From Salisapilia sapeloensis (lineage: Eukaryota > Oomycota > Peronosporomycetes > Peronosporales > Salisapiliaceae), in assembly GCA_023334545.1 (NCBI GenBank), contig JAADVB010000062.1:18346-82345 (forward strand): DNA of 64,000 bases. Reading direction: 5' to 3'. Made by a program: the position numbers and the translations under genes. The notes beneath the pieces were generated by a model, which saw nothing but the letters and a program-made list of their open reading frames with translations, was not told the origin of the DNA and ran no database searches. Positions 9,808 to 21,002 of this stretch are shown in pieces. Position 1 is the first letter of the stretch; every line of letters begins with the position of its first letter.

Positions 9808-10317
9808 TCATTGCGGCCACATGACTGGGTCGTGCGACCGGCAAAACTGGTCGAAAGCGCTGGCCAGATCTCGTTCCAGTTTTTGCACACGATCGCACGC
9901 TTCCGGATTGGCGTCTGCTACGCACAGTTTATGATATTGACGTTCACGTTGCTTGGATGCTTGGATTTCTTGGTGCAAAGATCGGTTTATATACGGTTTG
10001 CCCTTGCCGACATCGCGCTTGCCTTTCTTTTTCTTTTTCTTCTTCTTACTGTCAGCCGATGGTGCGCTGTATCGTTCCGAAAACTTTTTTCGCCATTCCT
10101 CACTCAATACAAATCCATACTCGTACTCCTCTTCGTCTACTGCTTTTTCCTCTTCCTCTTCGACAGGAGGCGATGCACTTTGCTGCACATCCATCGTAGT
10201 CTCAGGGAAAGACAGCGCAGTCCAAGGTGTCAACCAGCATCCCTGCTTTTGCTCAAATACCGCTCCCCATGCCTCTGGAAACGGAAACGGCGGTGGGATC
10301 GCCGGTCGATTGCTCAT
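9808..10317 (-). CDS. Small Lys-rich protein of unknown function
   Basis: 169 residues from the ATG at 10317 (the frame is open to 10392 but that extension is not protein-like). A proline-aromatic N-terminus (MSNRPAIPPPFPFPEAWGAV) is followed by a run of acidic residues (~56-68), a lysine stretch of eight at ~95-102, and a charged helical C-terminus with three cysteines (KLCVADANPEACDRV and FDQFC). No membrane segment. I do not recognise it; the Lys block suggests a nuclear or nucleolar protein. It starts 111 bases from BCCIP on the opposite strand and ends close upstream of the KIX gene. Confidence 0.65.
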   Translation of the reverse strand: MSNRPAIPPPFPFPEAWGAVFEQKQGCWLTPWTALSFPETTMDVQQSASPPVEEEEEKAVDEEEYEYGFVLSEEWRKKFSERYSAPSADSKKKKKKKKGKRDVGKGKPYINRSLHQEIQASKQRERQYHKLCVADANPEACDRVQKLERDLASAFDQFCRSHDPVMWPQ

Positions 10318-10428
10318 GTCGTGAATGTAGCTAACGCCTACCCTTTGCAACTGATGCTTGTCATTTATATAAATTTCAGCAGGTAAAAACACTCCAAACC
10401 AACCAAAAACAAGTTTTCAATTCAAGTC

Positions 10429-11373
10429 ATGGCTTTGGAGCAGAAGAAGCGCCAGCGAGATGCTGCTGTCAATGCCAACGGCGGTGGAAATGGACACCAG
10501 AGTAGTGACAGCAGTGACGAGGAGGATGAGCTTACTTTTACGGAGCAGCAAGCAGTAGACGACGATGAGGACAGCGACGAAGAGATGCCGGATGCCAACC
10601 CACCGGCTGCTGGTGCCAATGGGGACGTCGTCAACGTCGACTTTGTGTTCAGTGATCCGCAGGAACGTCACTTTAACAGTGTAAAGCAGTTGCTGCTAGG
10701 ATTCATGCCACCATCACAGCCCTTCAATGTGTCCGACTTGGCCGACCTCGTCATCAATCAAGCGTCCGTCGGCACCATGATCGGCGTTGACGAAGAGGAC
10801 GATGTGTACGCTTTCATCACCGCTCTCAACATGCAAAAGCATCAGCATTCTTCTAGCATGCAACAGATCGGGCAGTTCTTGTCGAAAAAGTGTCCAGCCG
10901 ACCTCCAAGACCGCTTCACTTCAATCCTCAATCACCCCAAGACCGGTTTGCTCATCAATGAGCGTATAGTAAACCTCCCTTACCAGCTCGTACCACCTCT
11001 TCAGAACGCTCTGCACGAGGACTTGATGTGGGCAGCCGAGAACGAAGAGGATGCTGCTCTACGCCAAAGCCTCGACTTTGAGTACTTCGTCCTGCTAGCC
11101 TCGTGCGTTCCTCCAGCTGCAACGGAGGGCAGCTCCAATGGCAAAGGAAAGAAGAAAGCCAAGAGAGAGGATACGGATATGGGCAAGGTGTATCGTAATT
11201 TCGAGGATGAGTTCTTGGCAAGCGTAGCAGACTTCACCTTCTCCTTTGACGTCCCGAGAAGCGAGCAGGAAAAGGCGCTGGGAAAACCAGACAAGACGAA
11301 CGTCGTTATCGTCGTTCGAAAGGACAGGCACAAAGAATCAACCGACATGCTGGCGAATATGATCGACGCTTAG
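10429..11373 (+). CDS. BCCIP: BCCIP / Bcp1 family protein
   Basis: Homologue of human BCCIP and yeast Bcp1, a nuclear chaperone for ribosomal protein L23 (uL14). 314 residues, no intron. An acidic N-terminus (SSDSSDEEDELTF, DDDEDSDEEMPD) precedes the conserved alpha/beta core starting VNVDFVFSDPQERHFNSVKQ and including LADLVINQASVGTMIGVDEE, which is diagnostic. The core then continues through INERIVNLPYQLVPPL. A Lys-rich insertion (KGKKKAKRE) is a likely nuclear localisation signal. Its start lies 111 bases from the divergent gene ending at 10317. With GRWD1 it gives two uL-protein chaperones in 6 kb, probably by chance. Confidence 0.9.
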   Translation: MALEQKKRQRDAAVNANGGGNGHQSSDSSDEEDELTFTEQQAVDDDEDSDEEMPDANPPAAGANGDVVNVDFVFSDPQERHFNSVKQLLLGFMPPSQPFNVSDLADLVINQASVGTMIGVDEEDDVYAFITALNMQKHQHSSSMQQIGQFLSKKCPADLQDRFTSILNHPKTGLLINERIVNLPYQLVPPLQNALHEDLMWAAENEEDAALRQSLDFEYFVLLASCVPPAATEGSSNGKGKKKAKREDTDMGKVYRNFEDEFLASVADFTFSFDVPRSEQEKALGKPDKTNVVIVVRKDRHKESTDMLANMIDA

Positions 11374-11414
11374 ATTGGTCAAACAAGTTTATTCTTTTAT
11401 TGTCTCGTGCTTGT

Positions 11415-13622
11415 CTAGTCTAGTTGGATGGAACGTAGGACTGCAGTTGACAGTTCAGTGGTCGTCAAGGGACTTGCATTGGAAGACCACATCGCTCCAA
11501 CGTGTCCGTCTGGTCGAATCAAAGCTGCTTTATGCGCCGACAAAAACTTTTCCCAGGCATTTGTACTTCCGTTATCAATCGACTTAGGACTGATTTTGTA
11601 GCTCTTCACTCCACCTTCATCGGCAGCCTGTTCATCACTCTGTTGCTTGTGTACACGAACCACCTGTACCCAGTTCGAGAGCTCTGAAGATGCTTCTGGT
11701 AATTCAGAAATAATCTCAATTAGATCCATGGCACCGTCCACCACAAGGACAAAGCCAACACCTCCAGACGATTTAAAAGGCAACTCAAGTGTTGATGTCT
11801 CCTTTTCTTCTGTCGTTTGCAACCAAAAGTGGGGAAAGCGCTTGCCAATGGCTACCGTGGGGCTATAAACGTCCGGCTTGTTCACATTAAAACGCTCGGA
11901 CGTGTTCAGCTTCTTATCACTCATAAGCTTCTTCGCCTCCTGCTTCCAATCCTTCCTGTAGGAATAGCCAATATCAAAGTCGTAGAAGAGCATGCCGAGT
12001 CCAGCCCTGTCTTCCACCACCTCCTTCACCTTCTGTTTCATGCCCTCAGAAGCTGCATTGCCATTGTTTGACTCCAGCAGCTTCAAAGGATACTTGCCGA
12101 TGGTCATGGCAGACTGCAGCACGCCTCTTTTAAAGATGTCAGGCGCAAAGCTCAAGACAGAAGAGTTAATAGCACCATGAAGCGTCTTGGCTGTGCCGTG
12201 CGAGACGTTTAGAGCCGTCGGTACGCGCATCGTTCGTTCGAAATTGCGCAGACTCACCTGCGTCGTCGTTGCTGCAATCATCTGTCTCTCCTTTTCATAC
12301 CCTTCCAATGCCGTTGTTCTCTCCTCCGGATTCGACAGACTGTAGCCAAGTCGCCAGGCTAGACTGAACGCATCCTGGATGCCAGTGTTCATGCCAAAAC
12401 CACCGGCAGGAGGAAATTGATGTGCAGCGTCGCCAACCAGGAACACTCGATTAGATCTATCACTATACTCCTTTGCCACCTGCGCGTTCATTTGCCACTG
12501 GCCGATGGACAGGATTTCTAGGTCCGAAAGGTTGAGAGAAGAGAGCAAGGACGAGAGGATGCGATGGCATCGTCGAGGCGAAAAGTCTAGGCCGAGTGAT
12601 TCTTGAGGAGGAAAGAAAGGAACTTGGAAGACCCACTCGCCTTTGTTAAGGTCGTGAGCGATAAGTACGCCAATGACCTCAGAATTGAAGACGAAGTAAA
12701 GCATAGCTGGATTCTCGGTCGCTTTCTTCGACAGTTGAGGACTTTTGAAATGGATGTTGGCAATGCTTTGTAATCCTTCTGCACCGACCATGTCAATATC
12801 ACATTGCTGACGAACTGCACTGTGAGCTCCGTCAGCTGCAATTACATAGTCGTACTCGGACATCTCCATCTCTCGTTTGTTCCTATTGCAACAAGCTTCT
12901 TAGACAAATGCAAGCGCATATTTTCTAGAAAAAGGTACGAACGAGTGATAAAGATCGACCGTGATAGGGTCCAAGCCATTTTTTGGTCCTGACGGAATCT
13001 TCAGTCCACGCAACTCAATTCCTCTCTCAACCGAAATGTTTTGTTCACTTAAAAAATCGTTCAAGAGCATTTCAAAGCGGTGCTGCGGAAAGTGCAGAAA
13101 TTGAGATGGAGAAATTTTGTCCAGGGCAGATCGCAAGCCTTTTGCAGAGCTTTGAGAAGACTCACAGTCTCTTGGAATGTCTACAGTAGTGCAGTAGGTT
13201 AATACGACATCGGACAGAAACTTCGTGCGAACGAAAACGATAAAAACCTGGGCCAAACTGATCAATCCGAGCAATCTCACGCTCTCGGCCCATACCACTG
13301 CAGTAGACATAGTCTCTCCACTATATGCAATAAACACCTCATTACTTTCGATCCATCTGATCATGGCGATGAACTACTGTACCAAATGACTTGGTGCTGC
13401 GTGTTCCAGCAACGCTTGATGAAATTGCGGCATCGAAGTGTATAATACTTCCATCGTCCGTAAGCTTAGAAAGTGAGCTTGAGGATGCGTCGTTGGTCCT
13501 TGTTGTCGATCAATGATGCGCGTTGGGACGTTAAACAGCTTCTCAAGCAAGAATCCTGTGGCCATCCCAACCGGACCGGCACCAACGATAAGCACTCGAG
13601 GTCTGGAGCGAAGGAGACTCAT
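11415..13622 (-). CDS. FAD-dependent aromatic-type monooxygenase with C-terminal thioredoxin-like domain
   Basis: Minus-strand exons 13383..13622, 13248..13320, 12943..13180 and 11415..12882; 672 residues. Introns are 62, 67 and 60 nt. The last intron (donor GTTCGT) removes an in-frame TAA, so the gene is intact. Motifs: Rossmann VLIVGAGPVGMATGFLLEK; WRDYVYCSGMGRE after the first splice; the DG motif VIAADGAHSAVR; and FAD-binding GDAAHQFPPAGGFGMNTG. The ~170-residue C-terminal domain resembles the dimerisation/thioredoxin-like domain of phenol hydroxylases. These enzymes hydroxylate phenolic or related substrates using NAD(P)H and O2; the substrate cannot be read here. No signal peptide is apparent. 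Confidence 0.82.
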
Positions 13623-13840
13623 GTTAGCGTTCGATCTGGCTGCACACAAGTGCCAAAATGGCCGTTGCAGGGACGTGCACCGTCAAATTCGCGTCTTTGT
13701 CATGTTTTGTGTCCGTATCAATGAATAATGCGCATTTCACACTTTTTGTTACTCGATAGATGCAGCTACCATTATATGGGTCATGAGAGTGATTGTAAAA
13801 GGCGAAGTGTTGATCAACTATCCTGGTAGTCTCGGCATTT

Positions 13841-16800
13841 CTACTGCCTTTTATTGACGAGTTCCTTGATCTTGTCAAGAGGAGACATGTCATCCAAACT
13901 TCTTTTAAAAGAACCCGCTCGATCTTTGGTTTGTCTCGCCAGTTGGTGCACTTCAGTCTCGCTTAGATTTCGAGCCCTGCGCAAAGCATCGGCATACTGT
14001 TCAATTTCTCCCAGCTGCTTCAATGCCACCGCAATAGTTTCCAATATGTCATTTTCCGAAGGATGATCAGATGGACAAATTGAGAAGGCAAAAGAACTTG
14101 CAATAATAACAAGGTGGTAATGGTGTAGCTCTATCGCTTGAGCGCAGATTTCCAATAGAATGTCAACTTTGCTGTTACATCCAGCAGTAATCTTGCTCTC
14201 CAAAAGCTTGCTCAATTTCTCTTTGGATCGAGTAAGAGTCCAGGTACGTATTGCAGCACCCCATGCTTCTTTGGTGCCCACTTTACTCTTTCCATCTTCT
14301 AGGTTATCGAGAGCGATTGCACTCAACGCAGTGATGTGATAGTTAGAGTAAGAAAAGCAGGACGTGTCTTCCACATAGAGAAGATATTTAAGACTCTGTT
14401 TCCAATGCCCAGTGTACATAAGTTGGATGGCCGAAAGAAAAACCCATTTCATGATACGATCGCTGCTCGTAAATCCTTTCCATTCTATCATGGAAGCCAG
14501 TAATTTTAAAGAGGCCATATGCTCACCGTTCTGCATGCGTACGATAGAGAGCTGCTCTAAAAACTCAATATCAATAGCTTCTTGCCCTCTTTCTCTTCTT
14601 ATAGAATCAATAGCGTCAATATACAATTCTTTCGACCGTTGTAGATGAGATTTATCTGCTGAGCTTAGCCACACACCATAGTGAGCGCTAGCTGCAGCAA
14701 TGCGGGCCGTATTTCTTATACTATCATCCAATCCTGCACGGAGTGAATGCTCGTAAAACCATGCTGCATTCATAAAATCCTTCTTTTCATCAAACTGCAC
14801 TCCGATTTCATGCAAGATGTCTTGCTCACTTGATGATGAGTCAAGTGCATTGAGCGCAGGAAAGAGTGAATAACTAGCGCGGTAGAGTTCATATTGGTCA
14901 CTGGTGGATTCAATGTCTTCCACAATCAAGTCTTTTAGCATAGCACGAACTTCCGTTGTAATTGGTTTGATGTCTCTAGCTTGCTTGACGTCTTTATTAT
15001 TAACAGCTAGCACAAGCTCTTTTGTCGTGGTCATTATTATATCTGTTGATTGACTGACCTCTACCATGTCGTCTACTAGCTCGAAATTATTTAAAGCAAA
15101 AGGTATGTTCTCATCTGCATTGTTATCTAGTAATTCGACTTCTTCATCAACAGAACAAGCCACTTGGGAACTTTCTTCCGAGAGTGGTAGCGCCAAACTG
15201 TGCTCTTGATCAACAGCATCTTTTCTATCATTTCTAATCGACCGAGGAGTGACAGCATGATAGAAGTCCGTATGCGACCCAGAAACTTTGATTTTATCTG
15301 TCGAGTTCATCTCAAGGATATCATTCTTCTTTGCTTCAGTGAAGTTTTCGCTAACATGCAGCACGACTTCCACCTCATTTTCTGTACTTAATACTTGTGT
15401 TTCACTTTCACCTACGTCGGCATGTGGTAACTTGCTTTTTAAAGAAGCTATCGTTTCATCTAAGTCTAAAGTCTTGTTTCTACTGCTCGTCACAATGGGT
15501 GCTGCATCTGAACCTTGATGTTCTGTGGATATACGAGAAATATACCGCTTGTAGCATCTTTGAATGACACAAGCAGATCGCATTCTTTTCTTATTCTCTT
15601 CCTTTAGCTGGACGTATAATAATCTCCATCTCTGAATACTTTGCATGCATTTCCACCAACGCTGCAAGCGTGTGGAAGCAGCGATGGAAAGATTTTCTCG
15701 GCAATCCTGTCTCCATATACGAAACTGCTTTTGAATGGCTTTCGTTGCTTGATGCCGTTGAGTTTCATCTTTTTCCTCTTCGTACATGTCTGAATTTCCA
15801 CTTTCTTGGTAAGTACCGTTTTGGACGGTGGAAGCCTCTATCATTTCCGCTTTGCGCCTCTGGCTCCTCCTGTGTAGCCTGCAAAGCACAGTGATAAAAA
15901 TTGAACAATTGCACCAAATCGAAAGGAGTTGATCGACTCTTTCACATCTCTTCGCCTTGGCTATTGTACGCACTTCTAGAAGACTTTTTTTCTCTATTTG
16001 TCGACGCTGATGCCATTTCATCAGCGATCGACATATAACTTCCAGCGCGTGTTCAGTTGATACACAATTGCAAACGCGCATTTCTATCTTTGCATTACTC
16101 TTGCTTCCACCAGATATCCCAAACATGTCATCGCAGTCAAGTGGGGATAATCTGGCTACCTCCCAAGCACTCTCTAGCTCCGTGTCGATAAACAACTGTA
16201 ACTTATCAGCTAGACCATTGTCATCTGACTGCTCTGTGTTGACAGCTTCCGTGCAAAAGTCAATGTCTTCCTGCGTCATAGCCAAAGTTTCTTTGTCCCT
16301 ACTCCAAACTGCTACTGTAGAGCTTTCAATCATGGAAGCTTGGGGTCCATTTCCACTTTCATCGTCTGCAACAATTGATAGCTCTCTCCTTCCCCTCGAT
16401 CGATTGGAAAAGTCAAACGAGTAGTAATTGGCATCACAAAATAGAGCATCAATATCTTCTTTTTCGAGCTCCTTCCTAATACGCAATCGCTCGGCCTTTT
16501 CTTTGTCTTCCTCACTCATGATATAGTTCACATTCCACTTCTTCTTGGGCTGTATCAAGTTGTCGATGTTTCCTTGCTGGCTTTGAACAAGGGACTTCCA
16601 CGCATCTACTGTCTTTTGGAATAACGATGTCGCTTGTGGTACGGTCGACTCGGTATGTTCGACATGACTGTAGTTTACAGCGATAGAGGGCTCACTAGGA
16701 TCCACTTCTAGAGCTTCCGCATGTGGTTCGTTGCCGATGTCAATTCGCTCTACACCACCAAGTTGTGAAATCTCTTCGCACTTGTCAGGCGTACTGACAG

Positions 16801-17164
16801 ATACATCGTTGTTGCCCTCTACAGCTTCATCAGTCCGATTGTGAATGCACTCATCGCACACCCAACGCACTTTACTAGATCCTCTCTGTTTCCACTTTTT
16901 TCCTATCGTTGCCTTGTTCTTGACCAAGAGAGGATGCTGTTGCAGCGGCGGCGTAAAACAGTACAAGTGCCGTCGAAACGAACAATTACTGCACTTGAGA
17001 AGCAGCTTACCATTCAAGTCGCTTTTGCATACGTCACAGCAGTCTTTCGCAACGTCCACCCCATGCTTTCCCTTCCGTCGAAACATTTTCGAGATCCCAT
17101 GCTTCCGTCGTACTCGATCATCGTGAAATGCTCGTCCGCTCTCCACACTTAACAAGTCGCTCAT
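13841..17164 (-). CDS. PHD-finger / IQ-motif protein with helical-repeat C-terminus
   Basis: 1107 residues, no intron, start ATG 17164. An N-terminal PHD-type zinc finger at ~45-115 has C-x2-C (CDVCKS), C-x2-C (CSNCS), H-x2-C (HLYC) and a final WVCDEC. A long acidic linker follows. Around residue 480-550, basic/aromatic segments resemble two or three IQ motifs (AIQKQFRIWRQDCREN, RLQRWWKCMQSIQRWR, VIQRCYKRYISR). After ~730 the sequence is regular amphipathic helices of TPR/Sel1 style (AAWFYEHSLRAG, AASAHYGVWLSSADKSHLQR). PHD suggests histone-tail reading, IQ suggests calmodulin binding; the combination is unusual. I know no named homologue. Confidence 0.72.
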   Translation of the reverse strand: MSDLLSVESGRAFHDDRVRRKHGISKMFRRKGKHGVDVAKDCCDVCKSDLNGKLLLKCSNCSFRRHLYCFTPPLQQHPLLVKNKATIGKKWKQRGSSKVRWVCDECIHNRTDEAVEGNNDVSVSTPDKCEEISQLGGVERIDIGNEPHAEALEVDPSEPSIAVNYSHVEHTESTVPQATSLFQKTVDAWKSLVQSQQGNIDNLIQPKKKWNVNYIMSEEDKEKAERLRIRKELEKEDIDALFCDANYYSFDFSNRSRGRRELSIVADDESGNGPQASMIESSTVAVWSRDKETLAMTQEDIDFCTEAVNTEQSDDNGLADKLQLFIDTELESAWEVARLSPLDCDDMFGISGGSKSNAKIEMRVCNCVSTEHALEVICRSLMKWHQRRQIEKKSLLEVRTIAKAKRCERVDQLLSIWCNCSIFITVLCRLHRRSQRRKAEMIEASTVQNGTYQESGNSDMYEEEKDETQRHQATKAIQKQFRIWRQDCRENLSIAASTRLQRWWKCMQSIQRWRLLYVQLKEENKKRMRSACVIQRCYKRYISRISTEHQGSDAAPIVTSSRNKTLDLDETIASLKSKLPHADVGESETQVLSTENEVEVVLHVSENFTEAKKNDILEMNSTDKIKVSGSHTDFYHAVTPRSIRNDRKDAVDQEHSLALPLSEESSQVACSVDEEVELLDNNADENIPFALNNFELVDDMVEVSQSTDIIMTTTKELVLAVNNKDVKQARDIKPITTEVRAMLKDLIVEDIESTSDQYELYRASYSLFPALNALDSSSSEQDILHEIGVQFDEKKDFMNAAWFYEHSLRAGLDDSIRNTARIAAASAHYGVWLSSADKSHLQRSKELYIDAIDSIRRERGQEAIDIEFLEQLSIVRMQNGEHMASLKLLASMIEWKGFTSSDRIMKWVFLSAIQLMYTGHWKQSLKYLLYVEDTSCFSYSNYHITALSAIALDNLEDGKSKVGTKEAWGAAIRTWTLTRSKEKLSKLLESKITAGCNSKVDILLEICAQAIELHHYHLVIIASSFAFSICPSDHPSENDILETIAVALKQLGEIEQYADALRRARNLSETEVHQLARQTKDRAGSFKRSLDDMSPLDKIKELVNKRQ

Positions 17165-17220
17165 CACCAAACTGCCGGTATCAATCTTCTTTTCATTTCT
17201 ATTTATACCCTGTCAATGCT

Positions 17221-20190
17221 TTACTCTAGCGTCGTGTGCGCGACTTGCTCCCACTCGAGACCTTTGCGGCAAATCTCAACTGTCGGCCAGTAGTGATAGT
17301 CCGTACGCAGCGTATACACTCGTTGCTTGGTGTTCATACCAATGGTCTTCAGCCGAACGCTTTCGCCGTTGCCAAGTTTCTTGACAACATTCAGGAAATC
17401 ATCCAACGTCTTGGTGCTCTTCCCATTGACCTCGACGACCCATATCGTCGCATGCAGTCCGTACTTGTGTGCTGGAGAGCCAAAGAGCCATCTCGAGATG
17501 TACACTCCCCCACCTTCCGGTGGCACAAAGCCCTTGACACGTACCGCAAGATGCGGATTCTGAACCATAAGTCCGCTCCAGAAGACGACTCGGTCGGTCC
17601 CAATGGCCGACAGCTGGGCCGTCGGGACAGACACCACCATCTCTTTCTGATTCCGAACGATGAGCATCTCTACTTGTTCCTGGTCTCCAACTGCCATATC
17701 CACATCCGCATCCCGGACGATCACTTGTCCGTCAATCGACAGGATGACGTCTCCTCCCTCCAGCCTACTCGCACACTCTGTGTCAGCAAACGTCCTTTTA
17801 ACGCCAAGCACCTGCCGCTTGTCCTTGTACTTTTGCTCCAGTCTCTGGATCCAGTCGCTCGAGATACCTAGACCGCCTGACCTGGCCTTGGAGAGAGAGT
17901 ACACCAAGTGCTCCATGGGCAAGAGGTTGATGTTCTGTGGTAACTCGCCTTCTCGTATCTTATTCACGACAGGGACGACGACGCTGGCCGGTAGTCCACG
18001 ATACACTTCCTTCTTGGAGTTGGATCCGCTGTAGCTGAAGCTCTGCCACAGAGTCGTCACCTGGCCTTGGTCATTGATCAAGACGCCTCCATGGGATCGA
18101 AGCATCCGGTCGAGGTAGAGCACTTCGGCATTCAGCTGCTTGAAGCGAGGGGGACTAAAGTCTCGCATGACCATTCGGTCCTGCTTGGTCACCTGGACTG
18201 TTTGTGCTACGACACTCCAGTTGCTGCTGAGGCCGATGAACTGCGTCTGTTCTCCGACCTGAACGTCCGACGCTGCAAACTGGATGCTCGGGATAGTCGT
18301 GGCCATCGGACCCAAGTCGATTGGATCGTACTGGACGATCGCAAAGTTGTGGATCGGATGCACGAGAACGACTTTGGCACTGGACTCTACAGACGCAGCA
18401 AAGGTGACGATGACGTCTCCCAACGCCATGGGCACAGTGTTCTGGTCCACGAGAACCATGCCCTGCGACGCGTCTACTACGACACCTGTGCCATAGTACG
18501 AATTGCTCGAGAGTCCATCGATAGCGTACGGAACATCGAATCGCACCGTCACGAGAGACTGCAGCACCTTTTCTCCTATTTGGCTACCTCCAGGGAAGTG
18601 CAGAGGCGTAGGTACCGAATCCACCTCTTCACGCTCCTTCTTGTCCTTTGGCACGGGACTAGGACGAGGGTGCCAGACGCCATCTTCGTCGTTTCGAGTG
18701 TAAAGCTGCATGGAGAACCACCTTCTATCGATGGAGACGAAGGCAGTACGAGCACGATGCCGATCACGGATGTAATAGAAGCGGAAGACGGTACGCGTCT
18801 GGTCTGGCAGTTGCGCCACGATTTTTTCAAACGTCTCTAGATCCGGTGTTTCTACGCCATTGACAGACGTAATGATGCAGCCGTGGGTCATCCCAGCACG
18901 CACGAACATGTGACCAGCTTCTGCTATGAAGACACCGCCGCATGCCATGGAGGAGGATCTTGCCAACTGGTACGAGAACGAGTGGACGATGCCTCCACTA
19001 ACTTCCAAAAAGCTGTCTGGCGTGATATCATGCAGGTCTTGGATCGAAACCGACACTTCAAACGTCTCTTCTCCTCGCTGTACTTGTATCTGCACCTCTC
19101 CACCGACATTATCGTCTTCAAACTCTTCAATTTCTACAAATGTCGTCCGCAGCTTTCCAGCGTATTGGAGGATGATGTCGCCAGTCTGAAGCTTTCCATC
19201 CGCTGGACCGTTCGGAAGGACTTGGTTGACAATGAGCATTCCAGTTTCCTTCGGGAAGGCTGCTCGTACGGCAGACTCACTCTCGGTCGGCAAACCCAAG
19301 CGACGGACTTCATCAAAGGCTGTGTGGCGAAAGACAGTTTGGATCGTTCCTCTAGGCACATTTTCTCCTTTGCGGACGTAGTCTAGTGCTCTTACGACGC
19401 GATCCAGTGGCAAGTAGTAGGACGAAGCCGACATTTTATGTCCACCAGCATTCAGCGCAATGGCGTTTCCATTGATATTGAGCACTGGGGAACCACTGGA
19501 TCCACCAGACGTACTGCTCGCTGCAGCATAGTAAAACGTATTAAAGTCATTGTACGTGTCGGATCCATACTGCGGAGCTTCTCGATCCAGTTTGGCCAAA
19601 ATACCAGGTAGGATCGATAGCTTTTCCCCCGAGTCATTGCCTACGACACGAATCTCGACACCTACTTTGGCTTCATCCGGACGCAAAGGGATCTCCTCTA
19701 GCTCCATAAAACGAACCTTTTTCGGATCAAAGCGGAAGAAACCAAAGTCATGAACAGGGTCACTATATATTCACGTGAATCAGAATCCAATGAGAAAGAA
19801 ATAGATGATGATGAAAACGTACCGATAGACGGGCACGAGATCTACTTCCTCCTTATTGTGGAAAATGGCATCAGCGACGACTGGTCCAGGTGTCACAACA
19901 TGACGGTTCGTGAGGATAAGTCCTTGTTCTTTATCGACAATGAACCCCGTGGCCTGACTGTAATCTGCCACACCATCGTCGAACGCCCGAACGTGGAGCA
20001 TGCGCAGACTTACGATGGCATGAACGCACGTATCGAGGCTAGAGAGCCATCTCGCGGAATCTGCTCCTCCTCCGCCCGTTTCCAGCGGCAAGGATCCAGT
20101 AGTAGCAACGTCTGGTGTCTGTCGCAAAGGTCTGCCTTCCGTCACCGCATCTTCGCTGTCGGAATGGTCCGAGTTATCCTTGGCCCCCAT
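17221..20190 (-). CDS. NMA111: NMA111-type nuclear HtrA serine protease
   Basis: Minus-strand exons 19823..20190 and 17221..19762, 60-nt phase-2 intron; 969 residues, close to yeast Nma111 (997). Duplicated trypsin-like plus PDZ architecture. The first protease unit carries the full triad: His97 in ILTNRHVVTPGP, Asp128 in DPVHDFGFF just after the splice, and Ser212 in SGGSSGSPVLN. PDZ-like segments follow (PADGKLQTGDIILQYAGK and VEMLIVRNQKEMVV regions). The second protease-like unit (~400-600) has no obvious triad and is presumably inactive, as in the family. Known family members act in nuclear stress response and apoptosis-like death. Acidic, Ser-rich N-terminus without signal peptide, consistent with a nuclear or cytosolic site. 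Confidence 0.88.
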
Positions 20191-20360
20191 GGTTTTTTCT
20201 TTTCTTTTTTATGAATGATCGTCTCGCACTTGATCGAATACATTTAACTTCAACATATCTTCTATAAAACTTCAATGAGAGTTCAATGAGAGCAAGCAAC
20301 GGACAGACACGCAAGTAGACTTTAAGAATGTTTCATTATTAATGCATGTCGTCTTCACGA

Positions 20361-21002
20361 CTAATGGATGGGCGTCGTCTCCTCCTGCATGTCCTTGGCG
20401 CCCTTTGCGATCGCCTGGCCACGCGTGCGGCGGTCCACTTCATCCATGCCGCCCTTGCCTTCCACTTCTTCTTCCGCAGCTCCGAATGGTGTCTGGGCCC
20501 ATTCGCGCTCGAAATCTTCCACGTCTCCCATTGGGTCCGAGTGCACCGTCTTGGAGCTTCCCTCGCTCTCGCCAGGGTGACGCGTCCATGTCGTCGTCAC
20601 GGATTCGCCGTGGATCTCGCGCTCGTGCACGGCCTTGAGGCGGCCGGCAGAGTCCTGGTACCTCTTGCGAGAGCTCTGGATCTTGCGTCCTTCTTCGTCT
20701 AACACACTCGATGTGGTGAAGCTGTAGGTCGCGTAGGACTGGCCTTGGCTAGGCTTCACGTCGCCGTCCTTCATGTCTTCAAAGAATTTTTTGTCCTCGG
20801 CCGTCGTCTGCGGCAAAATGTCCTGGCGGCTGATGACCCACGGACCGAAAGATCGGGTCGCTAGCAGATCGGTGTCCAGGAGCGAGGCTTCCAGACGGGA
20901 GACAGCCGCCCAGGCCTTGGGACGGACCTTGTCCCATACACTGGCATGACGCACCTGTCCCGGCGCCTTGTTCATGGCCACGCGTCCAACTCGAGATAGC
21001 AT
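20361..21002 (-). CDS. MLF-like protein, possibly mitochondrial
   Basis: 213 residues, no intron. The N-terminus is basic and amphipathic (MLSRVGRVAMNKAPGQVRHA), like a mitochondrial presequence. Residues ~80-175 resemble the myeloid leukaemia factor (MLF) domain weakly: SYATYSFTTSSVLDEEG, RYQDSAGRLKAVHEREIHGE, and an acidic DFEREW near the end matching the MLF FD-x-EW tail. MLF proteins are chaperone-associated and their biochemistry is poorly defined. The C-terminus is acidic and Gly/Glu-rich. Alternative: a stramenopile-specific mitochondrial protein unrelated to MLF. Confidence 0.6.
   Translation of the reverse strand: MLSRVGRVAMNKAPGQVRHASVWDKVRPKAWAAVSRLEASLLDTDLLATRSFGPWVISRQDILPQTTAEDKKFFEDMKDGDVKPSQGQSYATYSFTTSSVLDEEGRKIQSSRKRYQDSAGRLKAVHEREIHGESVTTTWTRHPGESEGSSKTVHSDPMGDVEDFEREWAQTPFGAAEEEVEGKGGMDEVDRRTRGQAIAKGAKDMQEETTPIH

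Noticed and set aside
10021-10060. Pyrimidine tract CTTTTTCTTTTTCTTCTTCT as a microsatellite
   Set aside because: It is the antisense of the lysine codon run in the Lys-rich protein.
9370-10386. 338-codon plus-strand frame across the KIX and Lys-rich genes
   Set aside because: It is antisense to two protein-like minus-strand frames and its composition (poly-Phe/Leu from antisense Lys/Glu) is artificial.
12900-13364. Apparent nonsense mutation in the FAD monooxygenase
   Set aside because: A 60-nt intron with good sites and correct phase removes the stop, so no pseudogene is needed.
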